This document shows positions 1 through 7,470 of a stretch of 18,451 bases of DNA, piece after piece (positions within the stretch are counted from its first letter, which is position 1; each line of letters opens with the position of its first letter). The stretch comes from an uncultured Dehalococcoidales bacterium (GTDB lineage: Bacteria; Chloroflexota; Dehalococcoidia; UBA1151; UBA1328), in the NCBI GenBank assembly GCA_905614375.1, contig CAJQSP010000060.1, positions 1 through 18,451 of the forward strand. The letters run 5' to 3'. Under the pieces are notes generated by a model. The model had not been told where the DNA came from, did no database searches, and saw nothing but the letters and a program-made list of their open reading frames with translations. A program made the position numbers and the translations under genes.

Positions 1-2224
1 CGCTGTGAATAGGGACGTGAACAATCAGATCGGCGGGTGGCTTCGGCAGTCCCGCTCCTAATGGCCCATCACCTAGACCGTCGACTCCGTGACACGCAAC
101 GCAAGCCGTGGCGTAAACCGGTTCGCCAAGTGCCACTGATTCAGCAGTTGGAGGGAACGGATTCCGAATGGTTTCCGGCAAGCCAAATCGTAACACTTGT
201 ACGTTCAGCACAAACAGCAATCCAAGCACGACTACAACAACGCCCAGTGCAATAAGAGCTTTTTGGGCGTCAGCAGTTCTGAATATTTTTCGAGCTACTT
301 TGCCACGAACGCCGAGCAGAACGACTAATCCTCCGATGATCAGTATCTGTAATCCGAACAGCAAATTTGCAGTGTCGTTGTCAGGTCTTATCGCACCGGC
401 TGCCGTTTCAGTCGATTGAGCGTCGAAGCGGAACGCAGTGCGTGAGTCGAACGCGTCGGGTCGTTGGACAACAACTTCAGCTTGATACTCGCCTGCAATA
501 TTGATCCGAGCGCCGTTAAGACGCCAAATGCCGGCTCCTGTGTCTTCCAGCGATACGAGCGGTTCACCGAGATCGTCATCTACGAACTTGAGTCGCACCC
601 GCACGTCCACAGCGTTATCGATCACTTCGCCGTTCGGCTTGGTCAATCTGACTTTTATGTCGTTAGGCCCGATTTCGGCAGGATTGATCTTGATATCAAA
701 TTCTGTACCTTCTGCCTGATCCTGATAGGCAACATTTTCTGTAGAGACGATTCCAGTTCGACCCGCGTACTGTCGAGCGGGTTCTAAGCTTGCCAGCCAA
801 CCAACTGCAGCGAATACCAGAACTGCGATAGACGCCTCGATAACCAATGATCGACCAAATCGACGTTCTCCACCGATGCCGAAGTTCTTGGCTACCTTGA
901 ATCCGTTGTAACCGGCGAATACGAAAAGGGAAATGATCAATGCCAACTTACCGACTAAGAACCAACCGTACGGCGTAGGCACCGCAGCAGGAATTGTGAC
1001 CTGAATGTAGGTAGAGAAAATTCCGGTAGTAACCAATATCCCTGCGCTCAGCAATCCAAGCACAGTGAATTTTGAGATCGCTAAATTGAGTAAATCGGAA
1101 GCGTCTGATCCGCTTAACTCCCTGATGAAAACAGGCACAGCGATTGCTAGATAAATCACGCCACCAAGCCAGACCATCGCCGACACTAGGTGAACGAAGT
1201 CGGTGACGATAGCCAAGTTTTTTATCTCAGACGGCGAAGCGGCATTATGACTGCTTGTGGCGATCAATCCCAAAAATACTAGGCCGAGAACCGCTGCTAC
1301 CTGAGCAAATACCGAATCTCCGAGAATCGAATGTGCCCGATTTTGCTGTTCTTCGGATTCATCTTCTTCGTAGTCATCGCCAGCGGCAGCCGATCGCTTG
1401 GCGACGAAAAACAAAATTCCAATGCCGATTGCTGCGACTATACGATACGTCCAAAGTCGCCCCCATCCGCTGTCGAACGCTACAGATTTTATAATCGCTA
1501 GGTCAGGAGCGAACGCCGAATTATCAGATAAAACACTTGCTTGTTGAAGCAGTTGCCCCAGCATTGCCAATATCAGCACTGCAAGCGAAATCGTTGCGAC
1601 CTTCGACCATGCATTCGACGCAGCTATTCCTGCAATTCCCCAACTGTCTTTTGCCGAAGCACCGTAAACAACCGGAACACCTATGATCAGTTCAAATGCT
1701 AGTCCGCCAATGACGATGGCAGCACTGAGAAATACGAGCCAACGCATCCACGGGTCGGCGACAGTCTGCAACAACGGCTGCTCGACTGCATCTATCTGTG
1801 CACCAGCGGAAAGTGGTTCGCCAACGGCAAATACGAATGACCCAATGACTTTGTGACCGTCGACCGACGAAAGATTCTTCCAAATGACGGTATAAGTGCC
1901 GTTTTCTAGTTCGGGTAACCCGACCGACATCGCCGATGGCTCTGAAAGATCACGGGTCGAATCATCGAGGTCAACTCGCTCGGCGGCCGAGTTCAACACG
2001 GTCACAACGCTGAACGACTCTTCAATAGGTTCGCTGTACCAAATAACCACACGGCTGGGCGAAGTTTCAAGTTCACTGTTAGGTACAGGTATCGAATTAA
2101 TCTGGTTGGCGTGTGCATCGATGCTTTTGCTCGGAGAAACGAGCAAAACAGATATTGATGCGAGCGTGATCAGCCCGAGTAACGATCGGAAAACTAGCGG
2201 GTTTCGTTCAAACAATCGACTCAA
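1..2224 (-). CDS. CopC-CopD copper-resistance protein with C-terminal cytochrome c motif (3' end outside window)
   Basis: The reverse strand is open from a TTG at 2224 to the window edge (741 codons, no stop), so the true C-terminus is missing. Residues 1-37 form a signal sequence; likely cleavage leaves His38 as the mature N-terminus, the usual first copper ligand of CopC. A CopC domain follows (about 38-135), ending with the typical segment VDGHKVIGSFVFAV (Asp122, His124). Several membrane segments of a CopD-like domain span about 150-480. An extracytoplasmic beta-rich stretch (about 490-610), more membrane segments (about 620-680) and then CVACH (708-712), a class I cytochrome c heme motif, come after. 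CopC binds Cu(II) outside the membrane and CopD is thought to move copper inward; the heme domain is an addition. The start overlaps the stop of the small upstream gene (TTGA). The product family is quite sure; the exact transport role is inferred. Confidence 0.88.
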   Translation of the reverse strand, partial: MSRLFERNPLVFRSLLGLITLASISVLLVSPSKSIDAHANQINSIPVPNSELETSPSRVVIWYSEPIEESFSVVTVLNSAAERVDLDDSTRDLSEPSAMSVGLPELENGTYTVIWKNLSSVDGHKVIGSFVFAVGEPLSAGAQIDAVEQPLLQTVADPWMRWLVFLSAAIVIGGLAFELIIGVPVVYGASAKDSWGIAGIAASNAWSKVATISLAVLILAMLGQLLQQASVLSDNSAFAPDLAIIKSVAFDSGWGRLWTYRIVAAIGIGILFFVAKRSAAAGDDYEEDESEEQQNRAHSILGDSVFAQVAAVLGLVFLGLIATSSHNAASPSEIKNLAIVTDFVHLVSAMVWLGGVIYLAIAVPVFIRELSGSDASDLLNLAISKFTVLGLLSAGILVTTGIFSTYIQVTIPAAVPTPYGWFLVGKLALIISLFVFAGYNGFKVAKNFGIGGERRFGRSLVIEASIAVLVFAAVGWLASLEPARQYAGRTGIVSTENVAYQDQAEGTEFDIKINPAEIGPNDIKVRLTKPNGEVIDNAVDVRVRLKFVDDDLGEPLVSLEDTGAGIWRLNGARINIAGEYQAEVVVQRPDAFDSRTAFRFDAQSTETAAGAIRPDNDTANLLFGLQILIIGGLVVLLGVRGKVARKIFRTADAQKALIALGVVVVVLGLLFVLNVQVLRFGLPETIRNPFPPTAESVALGEPVYATACVACHGVDGLGDGPLGAGLPKPPADLIVHVPIHS

Positions 2225-2385
2225 CGCTTACGTCGCGCCTTTCTCTTTTTCCGTCGCTCTTCTTTATCTTTACTAGCCTTCCATGAGAGGAAACCTAACG
2301 CAATTAAAAGCACACCGATCCCGCCAAAAATAATCGCCTCGTCATACGGCCCGCCAACTCCATGGAGTACCGGTAATCGAGTCAT
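2221..2385 (-). CDS. Small single-pass membrane protein (54 aa) in the copper operon
   Basis: An ATG at 2385 opens a 54-residue frame with one hydrophobic helix (about residues 18-34, IIFGGIGVLLIALGFLSW) followed by a very basic tail rich in Lys and Arg (about residues 36-54). This predicts a membrane peptide with a cytoplasmic basic C-terminus. Its TGA stop shares bases with the TTG start of the CopC-CopD gene, and the gene ends the 41-base gap after the cupredoxin-like gene, so it belongs to the same operon and is probably translationally coupled. An AGGAG lies 23 bases upstream of the ATG; an in-frame ATT six bases after that AGGAG could be the real start, giving a slightly longer N-terminus. 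I do not recognise a family; it may assist assembly of the large membrane protein. Confidence 0.6.
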   Translation of the reverse strand: MTRLPVLHGVGGPYDEAIIFGGIGVLLIALGFLSWKASKDKEERRKKRKARRKR

Positions 2386-2417
2386 CTCAATCTGAATCGG
2401 TGTAATTTTAATCTCCT

Positions 2418-2438
2418 AAGCGTGAATTACGCTTTTTT
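2418..2438 (+). other. Small hairpin overlapping the stop of the cupredoxin-like gene
   Basis: AAGCGT (2418-2423) and ACGCTT (2429-2434) form a perfect 6-bp stem around a five-base loop. On the plus strand it is followed by a T-run, like an intrinsic terminator, but no plus-strand gene precedes it. On the minus strand the hairpin contains the TAA stop and sits directly before the AGGAG of the small membrane gene, where it could affect translation or mRNA processing. Confidence 0.3.
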
Positions 2439-3467
2439 ACCCGAACGCTGGAATGCTAATCCACCGAACACTAATCCGATAAGACCTAGTACCAATGCAA
2501 CGACAGCTAATGTGTTTGCACTTGAAGCAGAATCGGCAGCATCTGAAGCGTCCGTTCCGGCAGTGTTGGCAGTTTCAAGAGCGCCACGTGCGGCGTTCTC
2601 TGTTTCACGAGGTCCCGACAACTGAACTGGGAATTGAATGTCGGTAGCAGTAGTAACTTCGTCAAACGTTGTATTGCTTGATTCGAAGCTCTCGTCGATG
2701 GTCTGGCCTTCGAGGTCGCCGAAGAAACGGAAGTTGTAAGCACCAGGTGAAGTCGGAATGAACTCAGATTTGTAGTGACCCGGTGAGTTCCAAGCTTCGT
2801 TCAAATCCATGATCTGAGAAACCGATGATGCAACGTGAGTTACTTCAACTTGAAGCGTTGTGACACCGATGACTGCGTTCAGTGCAATAGGGGCGCCGGC
2901 CTCTGGAGTCACATTACTAAGAGGGCCACTCATTACAACCGTTGGCTCACTCATGTGGTTCTCGAATTTGACCGTCGTTCCAGCCTGGATCATAACGATT
3001 TCTGGGACGAAACCATTTTCGTGAATCTCGACAAGAACTTTAGACGCTGCCGGATTGTCGTGACCAATCATGATCGAACCCTGAGCCTCAATAGGATGAG
3101 CATGGAACGGAACGGTTAGATCTTCGAAATCGTGATCGAATGTGAATTCATAATAATCACCAACGGCCAATTCGTCGACGAATACTCCACCGTGCGATAC
3201 GAGATCGATTTCTGTTGCCATTTCGTCGCCCATCGACATATCCATGCCGTCATGGTGGGCGTGATCTTCTTCAACAACTAGCGATGTGATCCGCAGTGAA
3301 ACCCCATTCAACATTCCTTCGACGGCAGGTTCGGTTATGAACCCTACGACGAAGTTATAGCCACCAACATCTCGCCCCTCGTGAGCGAGTACGGCGCCGG
3401 TTCCGAGTACAGCGAAAAGTACAGTAAGTAAAAGTGCAGCTCGTGTGCGATAAGAAAACAGAGACAT
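2427..3467 (-). CDS. Membrane-anchored cupredoxin-like metal-binding protein
   Basis: The ATG at 3467 follows GGGAGC at normal distance; an in-frame TTG 12 bases upstream is less likely. The 346-residue product has a signal peptide (1-28, AVLA then HEGRD) and a C-terminal membrane helix (about 319-340) before a basic tail RSGKKA. Between them is a His/Met/Asp-rich patch (about 66-83, HAHHDGMDMSMGDEM) that looks like a copper site, then FHAHP (121-125) and a cupredoxin-like strand pattern FVPEIVMIQAGTTVKFEN (153-170). The segment SEFIPTSPGAYNFRFFG (234-250) is typical of beta-sandwich envelope proteins found beside CopC genes. A low-complexity Ala/Asp/Ser stalk (about 290-318) leads to the membrane anchor. 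It probably binds or hands over copper outside the cell membrane to the CopC-CopD protein. Family assignment is by pattern, not by a specific named relative. Confidence 0.75.
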   Translation of the reverse strand: MSLFSYRTRAALLLTVLFAVLGTGAVLAHEGRDVGGYNFVVGFITEPAVEGMLNGVSLRITSLVVEEDHAHHDGMDMSMGDEMATEIDLVSHGGVFVDELAVGDYYEFTFDHDFEDLTVPFHAHPIEAQGSIMIGHDNPAASKVLVEIHENGFVPEIVMIQAGTTVKFENHMSEPTVVMSGPLSNVTPEAGAPIALNAVIGVTTLQVEVTHVASSVSQIMDLNEAWNSPGHYKSEFIPTSPGAYNFRFFGDLEGQTIDESFESSNTTFDEVTTATDIQFPVQLSGPRETENAARGALETANTAGTDASDAADSASSANTLAVVALVLGLIGLVFGGLAFQRSGKKA

Positions 3468-3530
3468 TTTAGCTCCCAACTAGTAATCGATCTCTATTGA
3501 GACGATTCGAATAAACCAAACATTGCGCAA

Positions 3531-3947
3531 TTAGGCGCGTCGAGGTGGTCTATCCAAAGGAGCGATCGTTTCGTTGTCGGGGACGATGGATTCGCCGACC
3601 TGAATTGCGACCAAGTGAGAGTCGAAATCTGGCACTAACGACTCTAGAGCCGCTCCATCTAGCGTCAGCGGGCCATGAAACCCCGTTACAGACGTGCTGG
3701 TGACAGATAAGCCGTCACCGGTCGTTTCCCCGGAGGAATGATCGTGATTGACCAGCGAGTGATCGTGAAGATTCGTATCTTCTCCAACAAATACATGAGC
3801 GTGAGCGGGTGAACGATCGGCGTAGTGATGGTCGACTGCCGGTCCGAAAACTGGCGTTAACAACCCCAAGACCATGACAACCGGCATGAGACTCATTCCG
3901 AACGAGATAATCGTTCGTCCGAATCTATGTTTAGCTCGTGTTACCAA
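3531..3947 (-). CDS. Secreted His-rich protein, first gene of the copper operon
   Basis: A 138-residue frame starts at a TTG (3947); the next in-frame ATG is residue 18, inside the hydrophobic segment, so the TTG gives a better signal sequence with a basic N-region (KHRFGR) and a hydrophobic core (about 14-35). The mature part is rich in histidine between about residues 38 and 72 (DHHYAD, HAHVF, HDHSLVNHDHSS), suggesting metal capture. It ends in a proline/arginine tail, APLDRPPRRA. No catalytic motif is visible and I do not recognise a named family. It lies 63 bases upstream of the cupredoxin-like gene on the same strand and likely shares its promoter, located in 3948-4140. Function as a periplasmic or surface metal binder is inferred from composition and neighbours. 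Confidence 0.65.
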   Translation of the reverse strand: MVTRAKHRFGRTIISFGMSLMPVVMVLGLLTPVFGPAVDHHYADRSPAHAHVFVGEDTNLHDHSLVNHDHSSGETTGDGLSVTSTSVTGFHGPLTLDGAALESLVPDFDSHLVAIQVGESIVPDNETIAPLDRPPRRA

Positions 3948-4143
3948 AAATCTTCAGCCCATTTAGTCGCTACGATGGCGCTTCACACACATCAGTTTAT
4001 TTATCGACAAATCAAGGATGTACGTGCAGTGTGCCTTTGCGCAATTGCACTGTATAAATATAAAGACAGGATTCACCGAAGTGTCCAACCGAACTGACGG
4101 CGAGATGGTAAGAGATAAATTTAGTGCCAAAAAAACGCCGTAA

Positions 4144-4266
4144 TTAGTTGAAATTCTCGGTTATAACGAATCCCGCCTGCATGAGGAATACCAGCACTGT
4201 TGCTAACAGTACCCACACGATATCCAGATGGATGGGTTGTATTTTATCGCCTGTAGTTCCTTTCAA
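4144..4266 (-). pseudogene. N-terminal fragment of an ammonium transporter (Amt family)
   Basis: Reading the minus strand from a TTG at 4266 gives about 40 residues including DIVWVLLATVLVFLMQAGF, which closely matches the first membrane helix of Amt/Rh ammonium transporters (consensus D..WVLL...LVFLMQAGF). A full Amt is about 400 residues or more with eleven membrane helices; here the frame ends with TAA just after helix 1, and no Amt-like sequence continues in the three downstream frames I read. There is no clear ribosome-binding site. It is best seen as the remnant of a lost transporter gene; a functional one-helix peptide cannot be excluded. Confidence 0.55.
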
Positions 4267-4478
4267 ACCAGAAATCTGGTCGTATATTAAATAACCGGTG
4301 ATTTGCTGCCTTCAACTAAAGGTCACTGCCCACCGAAACCATCGAATTAGGTCTCAAGATCAACAGAAATAAAAACCTAGTCCTTTGGCTAATTACGAGA
4401 TTAGGAACGTTTTTTTTCACAACGGTTGCAGAGGTGTTCCACTTATGCATCGAAAATTTCACAATGATGTTTTCGCAA

Positions 4479-4528
4479 GATGTCAGCGGACGATTCGGGT
4501 GTAATCCGAGCGAATTTCCGCTGACATC
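4479..4528. repeat. Strong inverted repeat / stem-loop upstream of the aldolase gene
   Basis: GATGTCAGCGGA (4479-4490) and its exact complement TCCGCTGACATC (4517-4528) form a perfect 12-bp stem. Inside, ATTCG (4493-4497) and CGAAT (4511-4515) can add five more pairs after a small internal loop. There is no T-run after it on either strand, so it is not a standard intrinsic terminator. It could be a structured 5' leader element of the aldolase mRNA, a protein-binding site or a relic of a mobile element. Confidence 0.65.
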
Positions 4529-4554
4529 CTGAGCCTCCCCCCAACAACGATCCC

Positions 4555-4604
4555 AAGTGCATATACACGCCCAGATCAGCAAGTGCGTATACACGCCGGA
4601 TCAG
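4555..4604. promoter_or_regulatory. Tandem repeat of a GTGC(A/G)TATACAC near-palindrome, possible operator
   Basis: A 25-base unit (4555-4579) is repeated almost exactly at 4581-4604, with period 26. Each copy contains GTGCATATACAC or GTGCGTATACAC, a near-palindrome with GTG and CAC ends. It lies about 100 bases upstream of the aldolase ATG. Two dyads spaced about two and a half helical turns apart would suit a dimeric repressor or activator binding twice. No regulator is assigned. Confidence 0.45.
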
Positions 4605-4699
4605 AAGGATGCCAGGAACGTCAACAAAAGCTATACGGAAAACGTGTACGATTTGCCAACACCACACCACTCCATCATTCCTGCGGATCAATTATCACC

Positions 4700-5587
4700 A
4701 TGGCAAAACGCATCAACCGCGCAATCGAACTCCTTGAGCAAGACCAACCGATCTACTACGACGGAGGTCACACGGGGCACGTACTAACCTACGAACAAGG
4801 ACTCAAAGACGCACACACATGGGCCGACTACATCAACGTCGGTATGGAACACGGTGCGTTCGATATGAGCGGTCTCGACAACTACATGAACGGTCTAATC
4901 GCTGGCGGTCCGACCAACAGCGGACACCGTACCCCTCCTGTAATCGTCGAAACGCCAGTCGAGGGTTCATCTGAAGAGATTATCCGATTCAACGCATGGC
5001 AGTTCCGAATGATCCTTGCGCGCGGCGTTCATGGAATTCTTCTTTGCCAGGCTGAAACACCTGACGCCGTTCGAGCGTTCATCGAATCGTGCCGTTACCC
5101 GATCAACATGAAGGGTGTCGGATACGGACTCGAACGTGGAACACGTGGAGTCGGTTCACAACCAACATCTGCTCCTGTTTGGGGTGTCGATGGCGACACA
5201 TATGTTGATAAAGCCGAACCGTGGCCACTGAACCCTGAAGGCGAACTACTTTTGGGAGTAAAGATCGAAACAGTTCGGGCGCTTACCAATTGTGAACAAA
5301 CTCTTTCAGTACCCGGACTCGGATTCGCCGAATGGGGACCTGGCGATCTACATATGTCGTTCGGAATCAAGCGCGACCCTAGCAAGCCAATGGATCCTCG
5401 GTTGATTGAAGCACGCGAGCGCGTCAAAAATGCATGTAAAGAAAACGGCCTAGCGTTCCTCGATGGTTGCACTCCCGAAAACGTCGCCGACAAAATCGAC
5501 GAGGGCGTCAGAATTATCGCAGGCCACCGTACCGACACGGCAGAAGCAGGCAGAGCCCACTCAAAACGTACGATGCCGGTGGATTAG
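4700..5587 (+). CDS. HpcH/HpaI-family aldolase / citrate-lyase-like protein
   Basis: The product starts MAKRINRAIELL at the ATG at 4700 (295 aa). The same frame extends upstream to 4583, but that part reads through the tandem repeat and has no family character, so the later start is chosen although no strong Shine-Dalgarno is seen. The family fold is a TIM barrel performing metal-dependent retro-aldol cleavage of 2-keto-4-hydroxy acids. Visible motifs: GMEHG (48-52), the catalytic-base region; ARGVHGILLCQAET (107-120); GVKIET (186-191), with Glu190 expected as a metal ligand; and GFAEWGPGDLHMSFG (208-222), with Asp217. Those positions correspond to the conserved Glu/Asp metal site. The length is slightly above the usual 250-270 residues. 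It stands alone on its strand, so its physiological substrate is not given by context; a role in breaking down aromatic- or sugar-derived keto acids is only an inference. Confidence 0.85.
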   Translation: MAKRINRAIELLEQDQPIYYDGGHTGHVLTYEQGLKDAHTWADYINVGMEHGAFDMSGLDNYMNGLIAGGPTNSGHRTPPVIVETPVEGSSEEIIRFNAWQFRMILARGVHGILLCQAETPDAVRAFIESCRYPINMKGVGYGLERGTRGVGSQPTSAPVWGVDGDTYVDKAEPWPLNPEGELLLGVKIETVRALTNCEQTLSVPGLGFAEWGPGDLHMSFGIKRDPSKPMDPRLIEARERVKNACKENGLAFLDGCTPENVADKIDEGVRIIAGHRTDTAEAGRAHSKRTMPVD

Positions 5588-5636
5588 CCGCCGTATGAAA
5601 GGTGCTCGATAGCCTCGGCAGCACTAATCGCATCTC

Positions 5637-5837
5637 CTACGAGAAAACTACGAACTGTGTTCGATCGCGCATCAACAGCTTCGGGAGCACTCATTTCACG
5701 TGCGTCTTCACTGTTCCTTCTGCTATAGAAAATTCTTCTGGGATGTCGGCATTCGTATCATCGTGAGCCATCAGCATGAAGACTTCTTTTTCCATGCGTA
5801 TCCCTGCAGAGATATTTTTGAAATTGGCGACTAATTT
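5637..5837 (-). pseudogene. Decayed LuxR-type helix-turn-helix domain
   Basis: On the minus strand, the frame from about 5837 reads through an ATG at 5795 and gives EKEVFMLMAHDDTNADIP and then SIAEGTVKTHVK, closely matching the LuxR/GerE DNA-binding domain (REREVLRLMA...TNAEIAERL.ISEGTVKTHV). A TGA (5691-5693) interrupts it; the same frame then continues VLPKLLMRDRTQFVVFS, matching the usual end of this domain (..ILRKLGVRDRTQAVV), before a TAG (5637-5639). No receiver or other N-terminal domain is found upstream, where a stop lies just before the fragment. An intact response regulator has about 210 residues. This is therefore a dead C-terminal remnant. The TGA is not at a cysteine position, so recoding is not a sensible explanation. 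Confidence 0.7.
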
Positions 5838-5863
5838 TCAACGTTTACTTTTATGGTTACGGC

Positions 5864-7252
5864 TTATAACACTTGGTCTATTGCTTCTAGCGATGCTTCG
5901 ATCGCCAGTTCAGCTGATCCCGCTGCAAATACGCTCACACCCACTTCGTACCCGCCCTCTTCAAATGCAATATCGGTGGCGAGGTAGTTGATGTGACCGT
6001 TGCTGAATCCAGAGAATACTGTGTTTGCTGAACTCGATCGCGCTTTGACGCCCTGCGCAAGTTCGACAAATGGCTCCACAGGAATCGAAACCAAAACCGT
6101 CTCGCCAATTCGCATCGACTGGGCAGTGATTTCGATATGGTCGTTACGTGTGTTCGTATCGGAAAGACGTGCGACGCTCAATTGAATGTTCGCTCGCATC
6201 ACCTTCGAAACGGCTTTCCGAATTTCTTCCTCGGAAGCCACTGAAACTCTTACTGATTCAAGTTCTTTTTCACCGGCATCGAACCCGGCTTGTGCGTCCG
6301 CAAGACTAATTACGTCTCGACTCGGGAGATGGGCAGAGACATTGCTTACGCGAACCGTGTCGTCTGATTCGTTGGTAGGCACGTTGGAGTAAATTCCAAG
6401 GTCGGCACCTGAGATCAATATATTATCGAGGTTTTCTTTTCGCTCGCGTGGCTCAATATCCAGACGAACGCGGGCAGCTTCCGCACCGAGCTTCGATCCA
6501 GCCTTTCGGTACACACGAAGATCGCCAGTAAACCCATCTACAGGTCCCTGATTACCGCTCGCCCCTTGTAGGAACAAGCAAAGACCGCCAACGGTATGCT
6601 CAACGACTGAACGCATTGGCCCAGGGAAGTCCGGAGTGACCCACTGATTTTCGTGAGCCATGATTGTTGGGTGCATCGCGTAGTTCACGATAGTCGCAAT
6701 GGGATTATCGTCAGCGTCATCGAAGCTAACAACGTCGACCGAATGATCGACAGCGCCGCCCCAGTTTCGCCCTGTAAACATCTCTCCATTATCTCGGGAT
6801 GGCCGTCGGTTGATGTTGATGTCGCAACTTCCACGCCCAAAACCCGTACGGGCGGGCTGTGCTGTCGCTTTCGCCTCGACAACAGCTTTCGTACAGGCGG
6901 ATGGAATCGTATTCCACCACTCATTCGCTAGATCAATGCCGTCTTTAATCCACTGCCCAAACGTAATCGGGCCTGAGTGAGTGTGCGTGTAAGCAAGGCG
7001 TATATTTCCGAACGGAATACCTGACTCTTTCGAAATCAACTCCCTAATCTTTTTATCTTGCAGGTTAGTGAAAATTCCAATGTCGACATCGACAATCGCA
7101 AGCTCGACGTTATCTTTGGTCACAACGAGAGCGGTCACGTGCAGTGGCATGTCGTTGCCAAGCGAGACCTGGTGGGTCTGAGCCCCCCACCCGGCGTGGG
7201 CAACTCCAACTTTTGGGCTGATATCCACTCGGGCTACTCCTGCGTTGAGCAA
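5864..7252 (-). CDS. Neutral/alkaline non-lysosomal ceramidase-family hydrolase
   Basis: A zinc amidase fold protein of about 462 residues. I choose the TTG at 7252 because GGAG lies eight bases upstream and the protein then starts directly with LLNAGVARVDISP, the family's usual N-terminal strand; the open frame extends to 7324. Motifs: YTHTHSGP (88-95), containing zinc-ligand histidines; NYAMHP (190-195), with another conserved histidine; and GASGNQGP (230-237), standing where the family has its glycine/asparagine catalytic loop. Neutral ceramidases split ceramide to sphingosine and fatty acid. Bacterial relatives are about 640-670 residues; this short form lacks the C-terminal immunoglobulin-like domain and has no signal peptide, so it may be cytoplasmic and act on another amide or ester. 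Downstream is the decayed regulator; upstream is a 200-base gap before the CDGSH genes. Confidence 0.8.
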   Translation of the reverse strand: MLNAGVARVDISPKVGVAHAGWGAQTHQVSLGNDMPLHVTALVVTKDNVELAIVDVDIGIFTNLQDKKIRELISKESGIPFGNIRLAYTHTHSGPITFGQWIKDGIDLANEWWNTIPSACTKAVVEAKATAQPARTGFGRGSCDININRRPSRDNGEMFTGRNWGGAVDHSVDVVSFDDADDNPIATIVNYAMHPTIMAHENQWVTPDFPGPMRSVVEHTVGGLCLFLQGASGNQGPVDGFTGDLRVYRKAGSKLGAEAARVRLDIEPRERKENLDNILISGADLGIYSNVPTNESDDTVRVSNVSAHLPSRDVISLADAQAGFDAGEKELESVRVSVASEEEIRKAVSKVMRANIQLSVARLSDTNTRNDHIEITAQSMRIGETVLVSIPVEPFVELAQGVKARSSSANTVFSGFSNGHINYLATDIAFEEGGYEVGVSVFAAGSAELAIEASLEAIDQVL

Positions 7253-7470
7253 CGAACACACTCCGTGATTTGGTGATGATCTAGTTTTCAGTGCAAAAAC
7301 GTCGGGTGAGTGTACTCCAGGCAATGATTATCCCGGCTCCCAATTTGTCATCGCGAGGAGGAACGACGTGGCAATCAGCGGGCTCACCCAACACAACTCA
7401 GCAATCGAGGGAGATCTAGTCAACGTGTCAATGGCAGATGTGCGAAGTTCTGATGTAAAAGCGATTACGC

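Larger units (their letters stand above)
3948..4699. other. Intergenic region between the copper operon and the aldolase gene
   Basis: About 750 bases without an intact recognisable gene. It should hold the minus-strand promoter of the copper operon (AT-rich stretch at about 3990-4080) and the plus-strand promoter and leader of the aldolase. It contains an ammonium-transporter fragment (4144-4266), a weak terminator-like CTAAT/ATTAG stem (4389-4404) with eight T shortly after (4410-4417), a long inverted repeat (4479-4528) and a tandem repeat (4555-4604). I assign no -10/-35 boxes with confidence. Confidence 0.6.

Noticed and set aside
464..787. Plus-strand open frame of 107 codons inside the CopC-CopD gene
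   Set aside because: It is the antisense of a well-conserved membrane protein frame, and its translation has no family pattern.
4389..4417. CTAAT/ATTAG stem and T-run as an intrinsic terminator
   Set aside because: Only five A/T-rich pairs, with five bases between stem and T-run, and no plus-strand gene upstream to terminate.
4583..4699. N-terminal extension of the aldolase to the first in-frame start
   Set aside because: It reads through the second copy of the tandem repeat, has no conserved character, and the family start MAKRINR lies at 4700.
5691..5693. TGA in the LuxR-like fragment as a second selenocysteine codon
   Set aside because: The position is not a Cys in the family, a second stop follows, and the N-terminal domain is missing; it is a decayed gene.
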